A stretch of DNA of 64,000 nucleotides, from positions 186,001 to 250,000 of the forward strand of contig NZ_JAKSDZ010000002.1 of NCBI RefSeq assembly GCF_023509475.1, given 5' to 3'. Position 1 is the stretch's first letter. Every line of letters starts with the position of its first letter. The notes beneath the pieces are model-generated. The model did not search any database, was not told where the DNA came from, and saw only the letters and a list, made by a program, of their open reading frames with translations. The translations under genes and the position numbers were made by a program. Source of the DNA: Aestuariirhabdus haliotis (GTDB taxonomy: Bacteria; Pseudomonadota; Gammaproteobacteria; Pseudomonadales; Aestuariirhabdaceae). Positions 49,325-58,308 of this stretch are shown here, in pieces.

Positions 49325-50122
49325 TTACCCCACTGCAGCCTTTGGTTCGTTAACCGCCGCCATGACCAGATCTTTGAGCAAATGCTGATAAGCACGTACC
49401 GCTCGCGATTCCGGATCAAAGGAAGATGGCGTAACACCTTGTCGACTGGCATCACGCAAGCGCGTATCAACGGGTATATGGGCTTGCCAGACGCGATCTT
49501 TGTATTCGCTGCGAATGGCTCTCATGGCTTGTAAAGACGCCTGGGTTCGACGATCAAACATTGTCGGCACGATCAAATAAGGCAACTCACGTTTACGGGA
49601 TCGATTAACCATGGCCAACGTATGCACCATCCGCTCCAGCCCCTTCAGTGCAAGAAACTCTGTTTGCACCGGTATCAATAGCTTCTCACAGGCTGCCAGG
49701 GCATTAACCATCAAGACACCCAATAGTGGAGGTGTATCGATCAGGGCATAATCATAATGATCCCAGAGTTGGGCCAGGGTTTTCGCCAAAACCAAACCAT
49801 AGCCACCCTGCCCCATCATTTGTCGCTCAAGTGTCGCCAAGGCTGTACTGGCGGGCATTAAATGCAAAAGCTCCGAGGAAGTCTCCTTAAGAACGCTCAT
49901 CGGAAGATCAGCAGGAATATCACCTTTGTGCATAAAAAGGTCATAGCTGCTGTGCTCTATCGAGTCTGGATCATAGCCGAAGTAGCTCGTCATCGACCCA
50001 TGCGGATCAAGGTCAATAATGAGCACTCGTTGACCACGATCAGCTAGCAAGCCACCCAGAGCGACTGCCGTAGTCGTTTTACCCACGCCACCTTTTTGAT
50101 TGGATACCGCCCAAATTCTCAC
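49325..50122 (-). CDS. parC: ParA-like ATPase ParC (Soj-like) for polar array positioning
   Basis: 265 residues from a GTG at 50122 with AGGTGA 5 nt upstream. This gives the family-typical N-terminus RIWAVSNQKGGVGKTTTAVAL, with the deviant Walker A KGGVGKT. A longer TTG start at 50179 has no such signal. Other motifs: LLIIDLDPHGSMTSYFGY and YALIDTPPLLGVL. In Vibrio this ParA homologue (ParC, unrelated to topoisomerase IV) recruits chemotaxis arrays to the cell pole. Annotated soj in P. aeruginosa. Upstream of parP. Confidence 0.9.
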   Translation of the reverse strand: MRIWAVSNQKGGVGKTTTAVALGGLLADRGQRVLIIDLDPHGSMTSYFGYDPDSIEHSSYDLFMHKGDIPADLPMSVLKETSSELLHLMPASTALATLERQMMGQGGYGLVLAKTLAQLWDHYDYALIDTPPLLGVLMVNALAACEKLLIPVQTEFLALKGLERMVHTLAMVNRSRKRELPYLIVPTMFDRRTQASLQAMRAIRSEYKDRVWQAHIPVDTRLRDASRQGVTPSSFDPESRAVRAYQHLLKDLVMAAVNEPKAAVG

Positions 50123-50285
50123 AATGTCACCTGATTCCCGCAACGCTTGCAGACTGATAAGCCTCCCTGGCGGCTGCAATTCGTCGATTTATTGTCGCTT
50201 TTAGCGCTCCCTTACAAGAAACAGCAATATCCATGCCCGAAAACATTCCAATAAACGTCACATTCACCAACGACCTCACCCGACT

Positions 50286-51158
50286 CTATTGCGCTGGGGC
50301 TGATGGCGAAAACCTTTGCCGTAAGACACTTTCATATTCGCCAGCCCGATCCACACCGATTGGATTAATCGCACGGCGTATATCCAGATTCTTTGAAATC
50401 ACCATAACGACACGACGGTTACTTTCACGGCCTTGCGCAGTCGCATTGGAAGATACCGGTTGAAACTGACCATAACCCACCGCGGCAAGATGTTCTGGGG
50501 CAACCCCGTAATTGGCCAACATTCTAACCACCGCAGCGGACCGCGCGGCTGAAAGCTCCCAATTGGTAGGGAAACGATCGGTGTTGATTGGTATATTGTC
50601 TGTAAAGCCTTCTATATGAACCGGATTACTATAGGGTTTAATGATATCGGCTACTTTACGCAAAATATCAAAAGCCGCGTTTTTCGGTATGGAATCGCCG
50701 CTGTCAAATAGCAAACTGGCAGGCATCTCAATTTCAACCCACATCTCGTTACCGGTGACACTGATTTTTTCTTCGGCAATTAACTCGCTAAAAGCGGTCT
50801 TTAGATTATCTCCTATTACTTCCAGATTCTCTGTGGCTTCCTCTTCCGTGAAAGTTCTATCACCTCCCTCTCTCGGATTAATTGCCACTTGCTGGCCATG
50901 AGGAATCGCAATAGGGTCATCACTGCTGCTACGATCTCGAACCGGCGACTCACCCACCTGTATCGGATTAACACTGCGTGGCGGCTGATTAAAAACTCCG
51001 ACCAGGGTTTCAGACAAGATCTTGTACTTCCCTTCATTCACCGAAGAGATCGAGTACATCACCACAAAAAAGGCAAACAATAAGGTTATGAAATCAGCAT
51101 AGGAAACCAGCCATCGCTCCAGATTTTCGTGCTCTTCCTGTTGTCTTCGGCGGGCCAT
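50286..51158 (-). CDS. motD: Flagellar stator protein MotD (MotB family)
   Basis: 290 residues. One N-terminal membrane helix (~18-40) contains the proton-binding Asp in SYADFITLLFAFFVVMYS. The C-terminal OmpA-like peptidoglycan-binding domain (~150-270) shows IEGFTDNIPI, NWELSAARS and ESNRRVVMVI. The linker (~60-110) is Pro/Asp rich. Second stator B subunit of pseudomonad-type flagella, used for swarming in viscous surroundings. 11 bp after motC. Confidence 0.94.
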   Translation of the reverse strand: MARRRQQEEHENLERWLVSYADFITLLFAFFVVMYSISSVNEGKYKILSETLVGVFNQPPRSVNPIQVGESPVRDRSSSDDPIAIPHGQQVAINPREGGDRTFTEEEATENLEVIGDNLKTAFSELIAEEKISVTGNEMWVEIEMPASLLFDSGDSIPKNAAFDILRKVADIIKPYSNPVHIEGFTDNIPINTDRFPTNWELSAARSAAVVRMLANYGVAPEHLAAVGYGQFQPVSSNATAQGRESNRRVVMVISKNLDIRRAINPIGVDRAGEYESVLRQRFSPSAPAQ

Positions 51159-51169
51159 AATACGGATCC

Positions 51170-51910
51170 TCAGCCTTGGAAGCCTTGAAGTTTCAATTCA
51201 ATAGCACGGGGATTCTCGCCTTCAGCAATGGCCAGAATACCTTCAATCATCATTTCACGATATTGCGAGCTTTGATGAACGTTATATTTGAGTTTGTTGG
51301 CTACGGGCAATAACAGCAAGTTGGCAAACGCAACACCATAGATAGTAGCGACAAACGCCACCGCAATACCGGCTCCTAGTTGTGACGGGTCGGCTAGATT
51401 CCCCATCACATGAATAAGCCCCATAACGGCACCAATAATGCCGATTGTCGGGGAATACCCGCCCATGCACTCATAAAACTTGGCAGCATGAAGGTCAACA
51501 CTTTCAGCTGAGTAGAGATCGACTTCAAGTACATTACGCAGAGCTTCCGGCTCACTGCCATCAACCAATAACTGTAACCCCTTGCGAGCAAATGCATCAG
51601 GCTCTGCATCAGCAATGCTTTCCAGGCCCAGAAGGCCCTCTTTTCGAGCCGTCATACTCCAGTTTACTACCTTGGAAATACCTTGACCGATATCGATTCT
51701 GGGTGGAAAAAAAACCCAACTGAGAATGGCCAATGCTCTGCGAAAGGTTCTTCCGGATGTTTGAATAAAAGCCGCGCCAATGGTACCGCCAAAAACAATA
51801 ATGGCTGCAGGCCCATTGATAAGGGCCTCAACGTGCCCACCCTCCAGATAGTTGCCACCGATTACCGCAAAAAGCGCCAGCAACAGTCCGAAAACACTTA
51901 GCAGATCCAT
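51170..51910 (-). CDS. motC: Flagellar stator protein MotC (MotA family)
   Basis: 246 residues with four membrane helices (~1-18, 30-50, 150-172, 183-205) and a large cytoplasmic loop (~70-145). The loop includes ARKEGLLGLESIADAEPDAFARKGLQLLVDG, typical of MotA/PomA-family channels. Helix 3-4 segment GIIGAVMGLIHVMGNL is conserved. Forms the ion channel with MotD. One base lies between it and the cheB stop. Confidence 0.94.
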   Translation of the reverse strand: MDLLSVFGLLLALFAVIGGNYLEGGHVEALINGPAAIIVFGGTIGAAFIQTSGRTFRRALAILSWVFFPPRIDIGQGISKVVNWSMTARKEGLLGLESIADAEPDAFARKGLQLLVDGSEPEALRNVLEVDLYSAESVDLHAAKFYECMGGYSPTIGIIGAVMGLIHVMGNLADPSQLGAGIAVAFVATIYGVAFANLLLLPVANKLKYNVHQSSQYREMMIEGILAIAEGENPRAIELKLQGFQG

Positions 51911-51911
51911 C

Positions 51912-53009
51912 CTAAATGGCCTCTACCAGGCGCGCAGAAATATCATCCAAAGAAACCACAGCATCTGCAAGGTTGTCATTGACCACCGCCATTGGCATGC
52001 CGTATATCACGCAACTCGCCTGATCCTGGGCCCAGATAGTTGCGCCCTTAGACTTCAAAAGACGCGAACCATCACGTCCATCAGCCCCCATCCCGGTTAA
52101 TACCAGGGCCAGTACCTTGCCACCAAAAGCATTGGCGGCCGAGCCAAAGGTAACATCCACACAAGGCTTGTAATTCAAACGCTCATCGCCTGGCAGAATT
52201 TTCACCGTTCCACCTCTGGAATCAACCATCATCTGTTTACCTCCCGGTGCCAGCAGAGCCACACCAGGTTGTAAGCGATCTCCATCTTTGGCTTCTTTCA
52301 CCGTAATCTTACACATACGGTTCAAACGTTCGGCAAAAGCATTGGTGAAGGTAGCCGGCATATGTTGTATCAAGACAATTGGCGTTGGAAAATTTGCCGG
52401 CAGCTCGGTTAATACCTTCTGAAGGGCGACTGGCCCACCGGTCGATGTGCCAATCGCTAACAATTTATGTTTGGCACTGCCTCGATTAAAGCTTAGCGGT
52501 TTATTTGTGGCGCCTGAAGGTTTGGCCGCTCCACGGGGTTGGGTCAGCGTACTAGCGGGCCGTGCAGAGGGTACCTTGCGTGCCGCAGGGGCTGGCGCGG
52601 AAGCCCGTCTCATACTGCGAGAAACAGTTTTTACTCGCTCACACAGCACCCGCTTGATTTTGTCACTGTTGCGAGAGATATCCTCAAAATTCTTGGGCAA
52701 AAAATCAATAGCGCCGGCTTCCAGCGCATCAAGCGTAACTCTGGCCCCTTCATGTGTCAGAGAGGAAAACATCAAAACAGGTGTCGGATTACTCGACATA
52801 ATCTGCCGAACAGCAGTAATGCCGTCCATGACCGGCATTTCATAATCCATCGTAACAACGTCTGGCTTTAACTCCGCCACTTTATCTACCGCTTCGCGAC
52901 CGTTACTCGCCGTTCCAACTACCGCTATGCTGGAATCAGATTTAAGAATTTCGGTTACGCGGCGACGAAAAAAACCAGAATCATCAACAACCAATACCTT
53001 AACTGCCAC
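51912..53009 (-). CDS. cheB: Chemotaxis protein-glutamate methylesterase CheB
   Basis: 365 residues from GTG 53009, preceded by GGAG; this yields the family-typical start [17 protein letters not shown]. An ATG 24 bp upstream has no ribosome site. The receiver domain (~1-120) has the phospho-Asp in [14 protein letters not shown] Pro/Ala/Arg linker (~135-170) follows. The methylesterase domain (~175-360) has the catalytic Ser in AIGTSTGGP, His in LIQHMPATF and Asp in [11 protein letters not shown]. Demethylates chemoreceptors for adaptation. Confidence 0.95.
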   Translation of the reverse strand: MAVKVLVVDDSGFFRRRVTEILKSDSSIAVVGTASNGREAVDKVAELKPDVVTMDYEMPVMDGITAVRQIMSSNPTPVLMFSSLTHEGARVTLDALEAGAIDFLPKNFEDISRNSDKIKRVLCERVKTVSRSMRRASAPAPAARKVPSARPASTLTQPRGAAKPSGATNKPLSFNRGSAKHKLLAIGTSTGGPVALQKVLTELPANFPTPIVLIQHMPATFTNAFAERLNRMCKITVKEAKDGDRLQPGVALLAPGGKQMMVDSRGGTVKILPGDERLNYKPCVDVTFGSAANAFGGKVLALVLTGMGADGRDGSRLLKSKGATIWAQDQASCVIYGMPMAVVNDNLADAVVSLDDISARLVEAI

Positions 53010-53075
53010 CCGGCTTCTCCAATCATCTGTCATGGCTAACGGGTTTAGTACAAGAACCCGCAGTACATAAAAGGT

Positions 53076-55349
53076 TTATAGTTTGCGTGCGTAATGCTTC
53101 AGCATACTTGGGACATCTAAAATCAGTGCAATGCGACCGTCACCGGTTATTGTTGCACCCGCCATACCAGGGGTGCCATGCAACATCGATCCTAAAGGTT
53201 TAATAACCACTTCTTCCTGCCCCACCAGCTGATCGACGACAAAGCCTACCCGTTGAGTGCCGACAGACACAATCACGACATGGGCTTCTGCACCTTCATC
53301 TGAATCGCCACCACTAACCACACCGGCTTCGACCAACCAACGCTTGAGGTAAAATAATGGCAGTGCCTTATCACGAACAATCACGACTTCCTGACCATCG
53401 ACGACGTTTGTTTTAGATAGATCAAGGTGGAAAATTTCATTAACACTGACAAGAGGGAGCGCAAACGCTTGTTGATCCAACATCACCATCAACGTCGGCA
53501 TAATCGCAAGAGTCAAAGGCACTTTTATCTGGATGGTTGTGCCCTTTCCCGCTTCAGATTGAATATCAATAATACCATTGAGCTGGGAAATTTTGGTCTT
53601 CACCACATCCATTCCCACTCCCCGACCTGACACGTCGGAGATCTCTTTCTTGGTTGAAAATCCAGGCGCAAATATCAGGTTGAAGCATTCAGTATCGGAT
53701 AAACGGTCAGCAGCATCCTGGTCATAGAGACCACGCTCGACCGCTAACGCTCTCAATTTATCGGGGTTCATACCAGCGCCATCGTCGGCGATGGAAAGAA
53801 GTATATGATCACCTTCCTGTTCGGCAGCAAGGATCACATTACCCTTACGATCCTTACCCGCTGACTCTCTTATTTCCGGGCTTTCGATACCATGATCAAC
53901 CGAATTCCGAACGAGGTGAACCAAGGGGTCGGCCAAGGCTTCTACCAAATTCTTATCGAGATCAGTCTCTTCGCCCTCAAGCTGCAGATTAATCTCTTTC
54001 TTCAGGTTGCGTGCCAAGTCTCTAACCACACGAGGAAAACGACCAAACACTTTTTTGATCGGTTGCATCCGCGTTTTCATCACAGAAAGCTGCAGGTCTG
54101 CAGTTACCACATCCAGGTTAGCGACGGCTTTCGATAATGACTCATCATTGTTATTGAGTCCAAGCCTTACCAGGCGGTTACGCACTAAAACCAGCTCGCC
54201 GACCATATTCATAATATCGTCCAGCCGAGCCGTATCAACCCGTACGGTTGTTTCAGCTGGCGGGGCTGCTTCTTTGGCTTTTGCTGGTGTCTTGGCGGCT
54301 GCCTTTGCAGGCGTTTTTACGGCGGCCTTGGGCGCAGATTTAGCTACGGGCTCCGGTGGCTTTTTAACCGATTTTTCTGGTATTTCTTTTGCTGTCTCAG
54401 GAGCTTTAGCCGCAGGCCCTTTACCTTGACCGTGCAGCTGATCGAGCAAATCTTCAAACTCAGAATCGGATATTTCATCACCGTCGCCAGACTTGGCAAT
54501 GGGTGTCGGCTCCGGAGTCGCAGGACTCACTGCACTCTCGCCTGGAGCAGAATCGCCGTGTAATTGATCCAGCAAAGCCTCGAATTCATCATCCGTAATT
54601 TCGTCGCTATTACTGTTGGCAGGAGAAGCAGCAGGAGGCGCGGTATTTTCAGCGCCAGCTATGGGATTATCACCATGCAGCTTATCGAGCAAAGCCTCAA
54701 ATTCATCATCGGTTATTTCGTCATTAGAGCCTGTCGATGATACTTCAGTGCCAGGCTGAAATAAGCCCTCCGCTGAAGCTTCAGGCTTGGCAGGTTGATC
54801 ATCCTGAATAGCATCAAGCAGTTGCTCAAACTCATCATCACTGATATCACTATTATCATTCGCAGACTGGTTATCTGCCGCGGGGGCAACCGCTTCTGTG
54901 ACGGCAGGAGCAACTTCAACCGCAGGTTCTTCAACAGCGGCTTCTTCCGCTGTTTCTGATTCTGGCTGGGCCATAAGAGAGAGTTGGCGCAGTAATTCCG
55001 GGTCGGCGGGCGTTGGTTCTTCACGCTCACGAACCTCTGTGAACATGACATTGACTGAGTCCAGCGCCTGAAGAACAACATCCATCAATTCAGGCGTCAC
55101 TTGACGCTGTCCATTTCTGAGAATGTCGAAAACATTTTCAGCAATATGGCAACATTCAACCAGAGGATTCAGGGAGAGAAAACCTGCCCCCCCCTTTACC
55201 GTATGGAAGCCGCGAAAAATTGCGTTCAAGAGATCCATATCATCCGGCTGGTTTTCAAGATCAACCAACTGCTCCGATAACAACTCAAGGATTTCACCCG
55301 CTTCGACAAGGAAGTCTTGCAGGATCTCTTCGTCGGCCTCAAAACTCAT
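53076..55349 (-). CDS. cheA: Chemotaxis histidine kinase CheA with a four-repeat linker
   Basis: 757 residues. The Hpt domain (~1-110) has phospho-His49 in GFHTVKGGAGF. Residues ~160-310 carry four copies of an acidic motif (I-[ST]-D-[DS]-E-F-E-x-L-L-D) instead of a recognisable CheY-binding P2 domain. Then come a Lys/Ala/Pro linker (~320-365), the P3 dimerisation helices (~370-430), the ATPase domain with N-box HLVRNSVDHGIE and DDGAGMNP / GRGVGMDVV, and a CheW-like P5 domain to the end. Lies 10 bp after cheZ. Confidence 0.95.
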   Translation of the reverse strand: MSFEADEEILQDFLVEAGEILELLSEQLVDLENQPDDMDLLNAIFRGFHTVKGGAGFLSLNPLVECCHIAENVFDILRNGQRQVTPELMDVVLQALDSVNVMFTEVREREEPTPADPELLRQLSLMAQPESETAEEAAVEEPAVEVAPAVTEAVAPAADNQSANDNSDISDDEFEQLLDAIQDDQPAKPEASAEGLFQPGTEVSSTGSNDEITDDEFEALLDKLHGDNPIAGAENTAPPAASPANSNSDEITDDEFEALLDQLHGDSAPGESAVSPATPEPTPIAKSGDGDEISDSEFEDLLDQLHGQGKGPAAKAPETAKEIPEKSVKKPPEPVAKSAPKAAVKTPAKAAAKTPAKAKEAAPPAETTVRVDTARLDDIMNMVGELVLVRNRLVRLGLNNNDESLSKAVANLDVVTADLQLSVMKTRMQPIKKVFGRFPRVVRDLARNLKKEINLQLEGEETDLDKNLVEALADPLVHLVRNSVDHGIESPEIRESAGKDRKGNVILAAEQEGDHILLSIADDGAGMNPDKLRALAVERGLYDQDAADRLSDTECFNLIFAPGFSTKKEISDVSGRGVGMDVVKTKISQLNGIIDIQSEAGKGTTIQIKVPLTLAIMPTLMVMLDQQAFALPLVSVNEIFHLDLSKTNVVDGQEVVIVRDKALPLFYLKRWLVEAGVVSGGDSDEGAEAHVVIVSVGTQRVGFVVDQLVGQEEVVIKPLGSMLHGTPGMAGATITGDGRIALILDVPSMLKHYARKL
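54429..54848 (-). repeat. Four tandem acidic motifs in the CheA linker
   Basis: CheA residues ~168-184, 210-226, 249-265 and 290-307 repeat the pattern D-E-I-[ST]-D-[DS]-E-F-E-x-L-L-D-x-L-H-G at a period of ~39-42 residues, separated by Pro/Ala/Ser-rich spacers. Copies 2-4 are almost identical in the motif while the spacers differ, so the motif itself is under selection. Confidence 0.85.
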
Positions 55350-55359
55350 ACAGTGCTCC

Positions 55360-56148
55360 TTAGAACCCTAGACTGGACAGAAGATCATCAACTTCATCCT
55401 GCCCTGAAACAACGTCTTCTCGATGCTCTTTGTTGATCTGTGGACCTTCGGCCTCAACACTGGATACAGCAGGTTTCTTCTGCATATCTTCATGTTCAAT
55501 TCCCGTCATTTGATCAACTTTACCCGCCATACGAACAAGATGGACAAGGCTGTCTTCAATTTCAGATACAAGGCTGACCACCCGCTTAATGACCTGCCCA
55601 GTCAAGTCCTGGTAATCCTGCGCCATAATAATGTCATTAAGGCTGTTACCCAGGTCAGTCGAACGTTGTTCAGTTGCCTCAAGAAAAGGACCAATTTTCT
55701 TGCTCAACACTCTAAATTCATCGGGGGAGATCTCGCGATTAATAAATCGCTTCCACTCAAGCCCCAAGGCCTTAGCTTCAACTCCGAGTTCAGCCGCCGT
55801 TGGCGTACAATTTTCAACAATATCCATCGTTTTGTTGGCTGCACTTTCAGTCATTTGCGTGACATAGCTTAGGCGATCGGACGCATCGGCCATGTGGGAG
55901 ATCTCTTCTTGATCCTTCCCGGTAATACCAGAATCAATATGGAAGTTCATAAGCGATTCATGCAATGCACGAGTCAACCTGCCCACTTCCTGATAAAGGC
56001 TCTGATCACGCATCTCATTCAGCTCTTGGATAACATTAACAGCTGAAGAAACATCACCGGATTCGAGCAGCTCGACCAGTTTTTGCGCTTGAACTTTAAG
56101 ATCTGATTCCAATTCGGTAGTGTCCCTATCGTGTGTGAAAAGCGTCAT
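55360..56148 (-). CDS. cheZ: CheY-phosphate phosphatase CheZ
   Basis: 262 residues, mostly helical. The active-site segment MAQDYQDLTGQVIKRVV (~170-186) contains the Asp and Gln that position water on phospho-CheY. The C-terminal peptide DEVDDLLSSLGF is the conserved CheY-binding tail. Dephosphorylates CheY-P to end a signal. 12 bp after cheY. Confidence 0.96.
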   Translation of the reverse strand: MTLFTHDRDTTELESDLKVQAQKLVELLESGDVSSAVNVIQELNEMRDQSLYQEVGRLTRALHESLMNFHIDSGITGKDQEEISHMADASDRLSYVTQMTESAANKTMDIVENCTPTAAELGVEAKALGLEWKRFINREISPDEFRVLSKKIGPFLEATEQRSTDLGNSLNDIIMAQDYQDLTGQVIKRVVSLVSEIEDSLVHLVRMAGKVDQMTGIEHEDMQKKPAVSSVEAEGPQINKEHREDVVSGQDEVDDLLSSLGF

Positions 56149-56160
56149 ATACAGCCCTTA

Positions 56161-56541
56161 TCAACCCCCGGCATCAACCCGTTCAAAGATCTTTTCGATC
56201 TTCTCTTTCAACGCCTGGGCAGTAAACGGTTTGACTACATATCCGTTAACACCCGCTTGTGCGGCTTCAATTATCTGATCGCGCTTGGCCTCCGCCGTAA
56301 CCATCAATACCGGAAGCGTGTTCAACTTGGCATCGGCCCGTACCGCGCGAAGCAGATCGATACCCGTCATGCCGGGCATATTCCAGTCGGTGACCAGAAA
56401 ATCGAAATCCCCACTTTGCAGCATCGGCAACGCCGTCTGACCATCGTCAGCCTCTGAAGTATTGGTAAACCCCAGGTCTCGAAGAAGATTCTTGATGATG
56501 CGTCTCATTGTAGAAAAATCATCCACAATAAGGATCTTCAT
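56161..56541 (-). CDS. cheY: Chemotaxis response regulator CheY
   Basis: 126 residues from ATG 56541, matching the common start [19 protein letters not shown]; a TTG 27 bp further upstream is rejected. Single receiver domain: acidic pair in VDD, phospho-Asp in [13 protein letters not shown], Thr in [10 protein letters not shown] and Lys in YVVKPF. Phospho-CheY binds the flagellar switch. Downstream of fliA with an 89-bp gap containing a 6-bp dyad (56580-56585/56593-56598). Confidence 0.97.
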   Translation of the reverse strand: MKILIVDDFSTMRRIIKNLLRDLGFTNTSEADDGQTALPMLQSGDFDFLVTDWNMPGMTGIDLLRAVRADAKLNTLPVLMVTAEAKRDQIIEAAQAGVNGYVVKPFTAQALKEKIEKIFERVDAGG

Positions 56542-56630
56542 ATTTTTGTCCAAACCGGCCTCCGTCAAACCTCTATGTTTAGTGTGTTCAAAACACTATA
56601 TTCTACAAGTCTAGTTGGTGAATGAAAGGA

Positions 56631-57356
56631 TTACCCCAAATCTGACACCCACCCTTCAAGCCGGGATCGCAATCTCAGAGCCGCCTGGCTATGTAATTGA
56701 CTTACTCTGGACTCGCTCACACCAAGTACAGCCCCCACTTCTTTCAAATTCATCTCTTCGTCGTAGTATAGAGAAAGCAGCAGCTGTTCACGTTCTGGCA
56801 GCGTGGTGATCGCCTCTTCCAGGGCCTTCAAAAACCGGTCGGTCTGAACACCCTCATGGGGAAGATCAATGTCTGGCGATAACAACGCTCCTTCGTGATG
56901 GCTGTCTTCACTATCAAGCAAATCGTCAAAACTGAACAGGCGACTCCCCATGCAGTCATTTAGCATCGAGTGATATTCGTCGATACTAATCTGTAGTTCG
57001 GCCGCTATTTCATTATCTTTAGCGTCACGCCCCAATCGAGATTCAACAGACTTCACGGCCTCCGCCACACGGCGACCATTGCGGTGTACCGAACGTGGCA
57101 CCCAGTCGCCTTTTCTCACCTCATCGAGCATCGCACCACGAATTCGAATGCCAGCATAGGTTTCGAATGCCGCCCCTTTTGAACCATCGTATTTACGTGC
57201 GGCCTCAAGCAAGCCAATCATTCCTGACTGAATAAGATCATCGACCTGCACACTGGCAGGCAGTCGGGCCGCCAAATGATGGGCAATACGCTTCACCAAC
57301 GGCGAATGCCGCTCTACAAGAATATTCAGCGATTCGGCCTGATTATCGGTATACAT
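56631..57356 (-). CDS. fliA: Flagellar sigma factor FliA (sigma-28)
   Basis: 241 residues from ATG 57356, which has AAGGA 6 nt upstream. An ATG at 57383, 2 bp after flhG, is possible but lacks a ribosome site. Region 2 is seen in LVKRIAHHLAARLPASVQVDDLIQSGMIGLLEAARKYD-type sequence, the FliA hallmark ETYAGIRIRGAMLDEVRKGDW is present, and region 4 ends LKEVGAVLGVSESRVSQLHSQA. Directs late flagellar and chemotaxis gene transcription. Confidence 0.96.
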   Translation of the reverse strand: MYTDNQAESLNILVERHSPLVKRIAHHLAARLPASVQVDDLIQSGMIGLLEAARKYDGSKGAAFETYAGIRIRGAMLDEVRKGDWVPRSVHRNGRRVAEAVKSVESRLGRDAKDNEIAAELQISIDEYHSMLNDCMGSRLFSFDDLLDSEDSHHEGALLSPDIDLPHEGVQTDRFLKALEEAITTLPEREQLLLSLYYDEEMNLKEVGAVLGVSESRVSQLHSQAALRLRSRLEGWVSDLG

Positions 57357-57385
57357 CCCCAGTCCTTCCGCTACTGCTACCATGA

Positions 57386-58210
57386 TTAAGCCCCGTGCTC
57401 ACCAGCCACCAGGCTTTCAACAAAGAATTCCAGGTGCCCCCTGGATGAAGTGGGCAAAGGCAAGGCGTCAATTTTTTGCGCCAATGCCTTCAAAGCCAGC
57501 GACGCCTTACTTCTGGGGTACGCCTCCATAACCGCTTTTTGCCTTTGTACGGCTTTACGGACCGCTTCGTCGAAAGGCACAGCCCCGATATATTGCAAAG
57601 CCACATCAAGAAAACGATCCGTGACATTCACCAGCTTATTGTAGAGGTTTCTCCCCTCCTGGGGAGAACGAACCATATTCGCCACAACCCTGAAACGCAT
57701 CAGGTTATAGTCACGATTCAACAGTTTGATAAGCGCGTAGGCATCGGTAATTGACGTCGGTTCGTCCGTTACAACGATAACGACCTCCTGGGCAGCGCGT
57801 ACAAAACTGATCACGTTGTCCGAAATACCTGCCGCAGTATCAACGATCAGGACATCCAGCTGGCCGCTCAGGTCGCTAAATGCACTGATCATCCCGGCAT
57901 GCTGCTGAGGGCTCAGCTCGGTCATCGACTGGGCACCCGAAGAGGCAGGAATGATCTTGATCCCACCGGGACCGTTGAGCAGAATCTCGCGCAGGTCACA
58001 ACGGCCTGCCATCACATCTTCAAGGTTTTTGCTGGCAGACAAGCCTAGCAGCACATCAACGTTAGCCAACCCCAGGTCAGCATCAAATAACATAACCCGG
58101 CGACCCATCTCCGCCAGTGCGATACTGATATTCACCGAGACATTGGTTTTACCAACACCGCCTTTACCACCTGTCACAGCTATCACTTGCACAGGCTGTT
58201 GATTACCCAT
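57386..58210 (-). CDS. flhG: Flagellar number regulator FlhG (FleN), MinD-like ATPase
   Basis: 274 residues. Deviant Walker A GGKGGVGKTNVSVNI at the N-terminus, DADLGLANVD, and VDTAAGISDNV make it a MinD/ParA-class ATPase. FlhG limits the number of polar flagella, in Pseudomonas by inhibiting FleQ, and works against FlhF. A C-terminal amphipathic helix is expected but short here (SLVAGEHGA end). Gap of 98 bp from flhF. Confidence 0.95.
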   Translation of the reverse strand: MGNQQPVQVIAVTGGKGGVGKTNVSVNISIALAEMGRRVMLFDADLGLANVDVLLGLSASKNLEDVMAGRCDLREILLNGPGGIKIIPASSGAQSMTELSPQQHAGMISAFSDLSGQLDVLIVDTAAGISDNVISFVRAAQEVVIVVTDEPTSITDAYALIKLLNRDYNLMRFRVVANMVRSPQEGRNLYNKLVNVTDRFLDVALQYIGAVPFDEAVRKAVQRQKAVMEAYPRSKASLALKALAQKIDALPLPTSSRGHLEFFVESLVAGEHGA

Positions 58211-58308
58211 AGATTGCTTCCACCATTATCAGTATTCCCGCTGAAGCCTCTGTCGGCTTTTATCACTGCTAACCTCTGTACGCTTGTACCCAGTCTAGCT
58301 TCAATACC

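Noticed and set aside
56542-56630. Sigma-28 promoter in the fliA-cheY gap
   Set aside because: A TAAA and a GCCG occur, but the spacing is 18 bp rather than 15 and the downstream half is poor.
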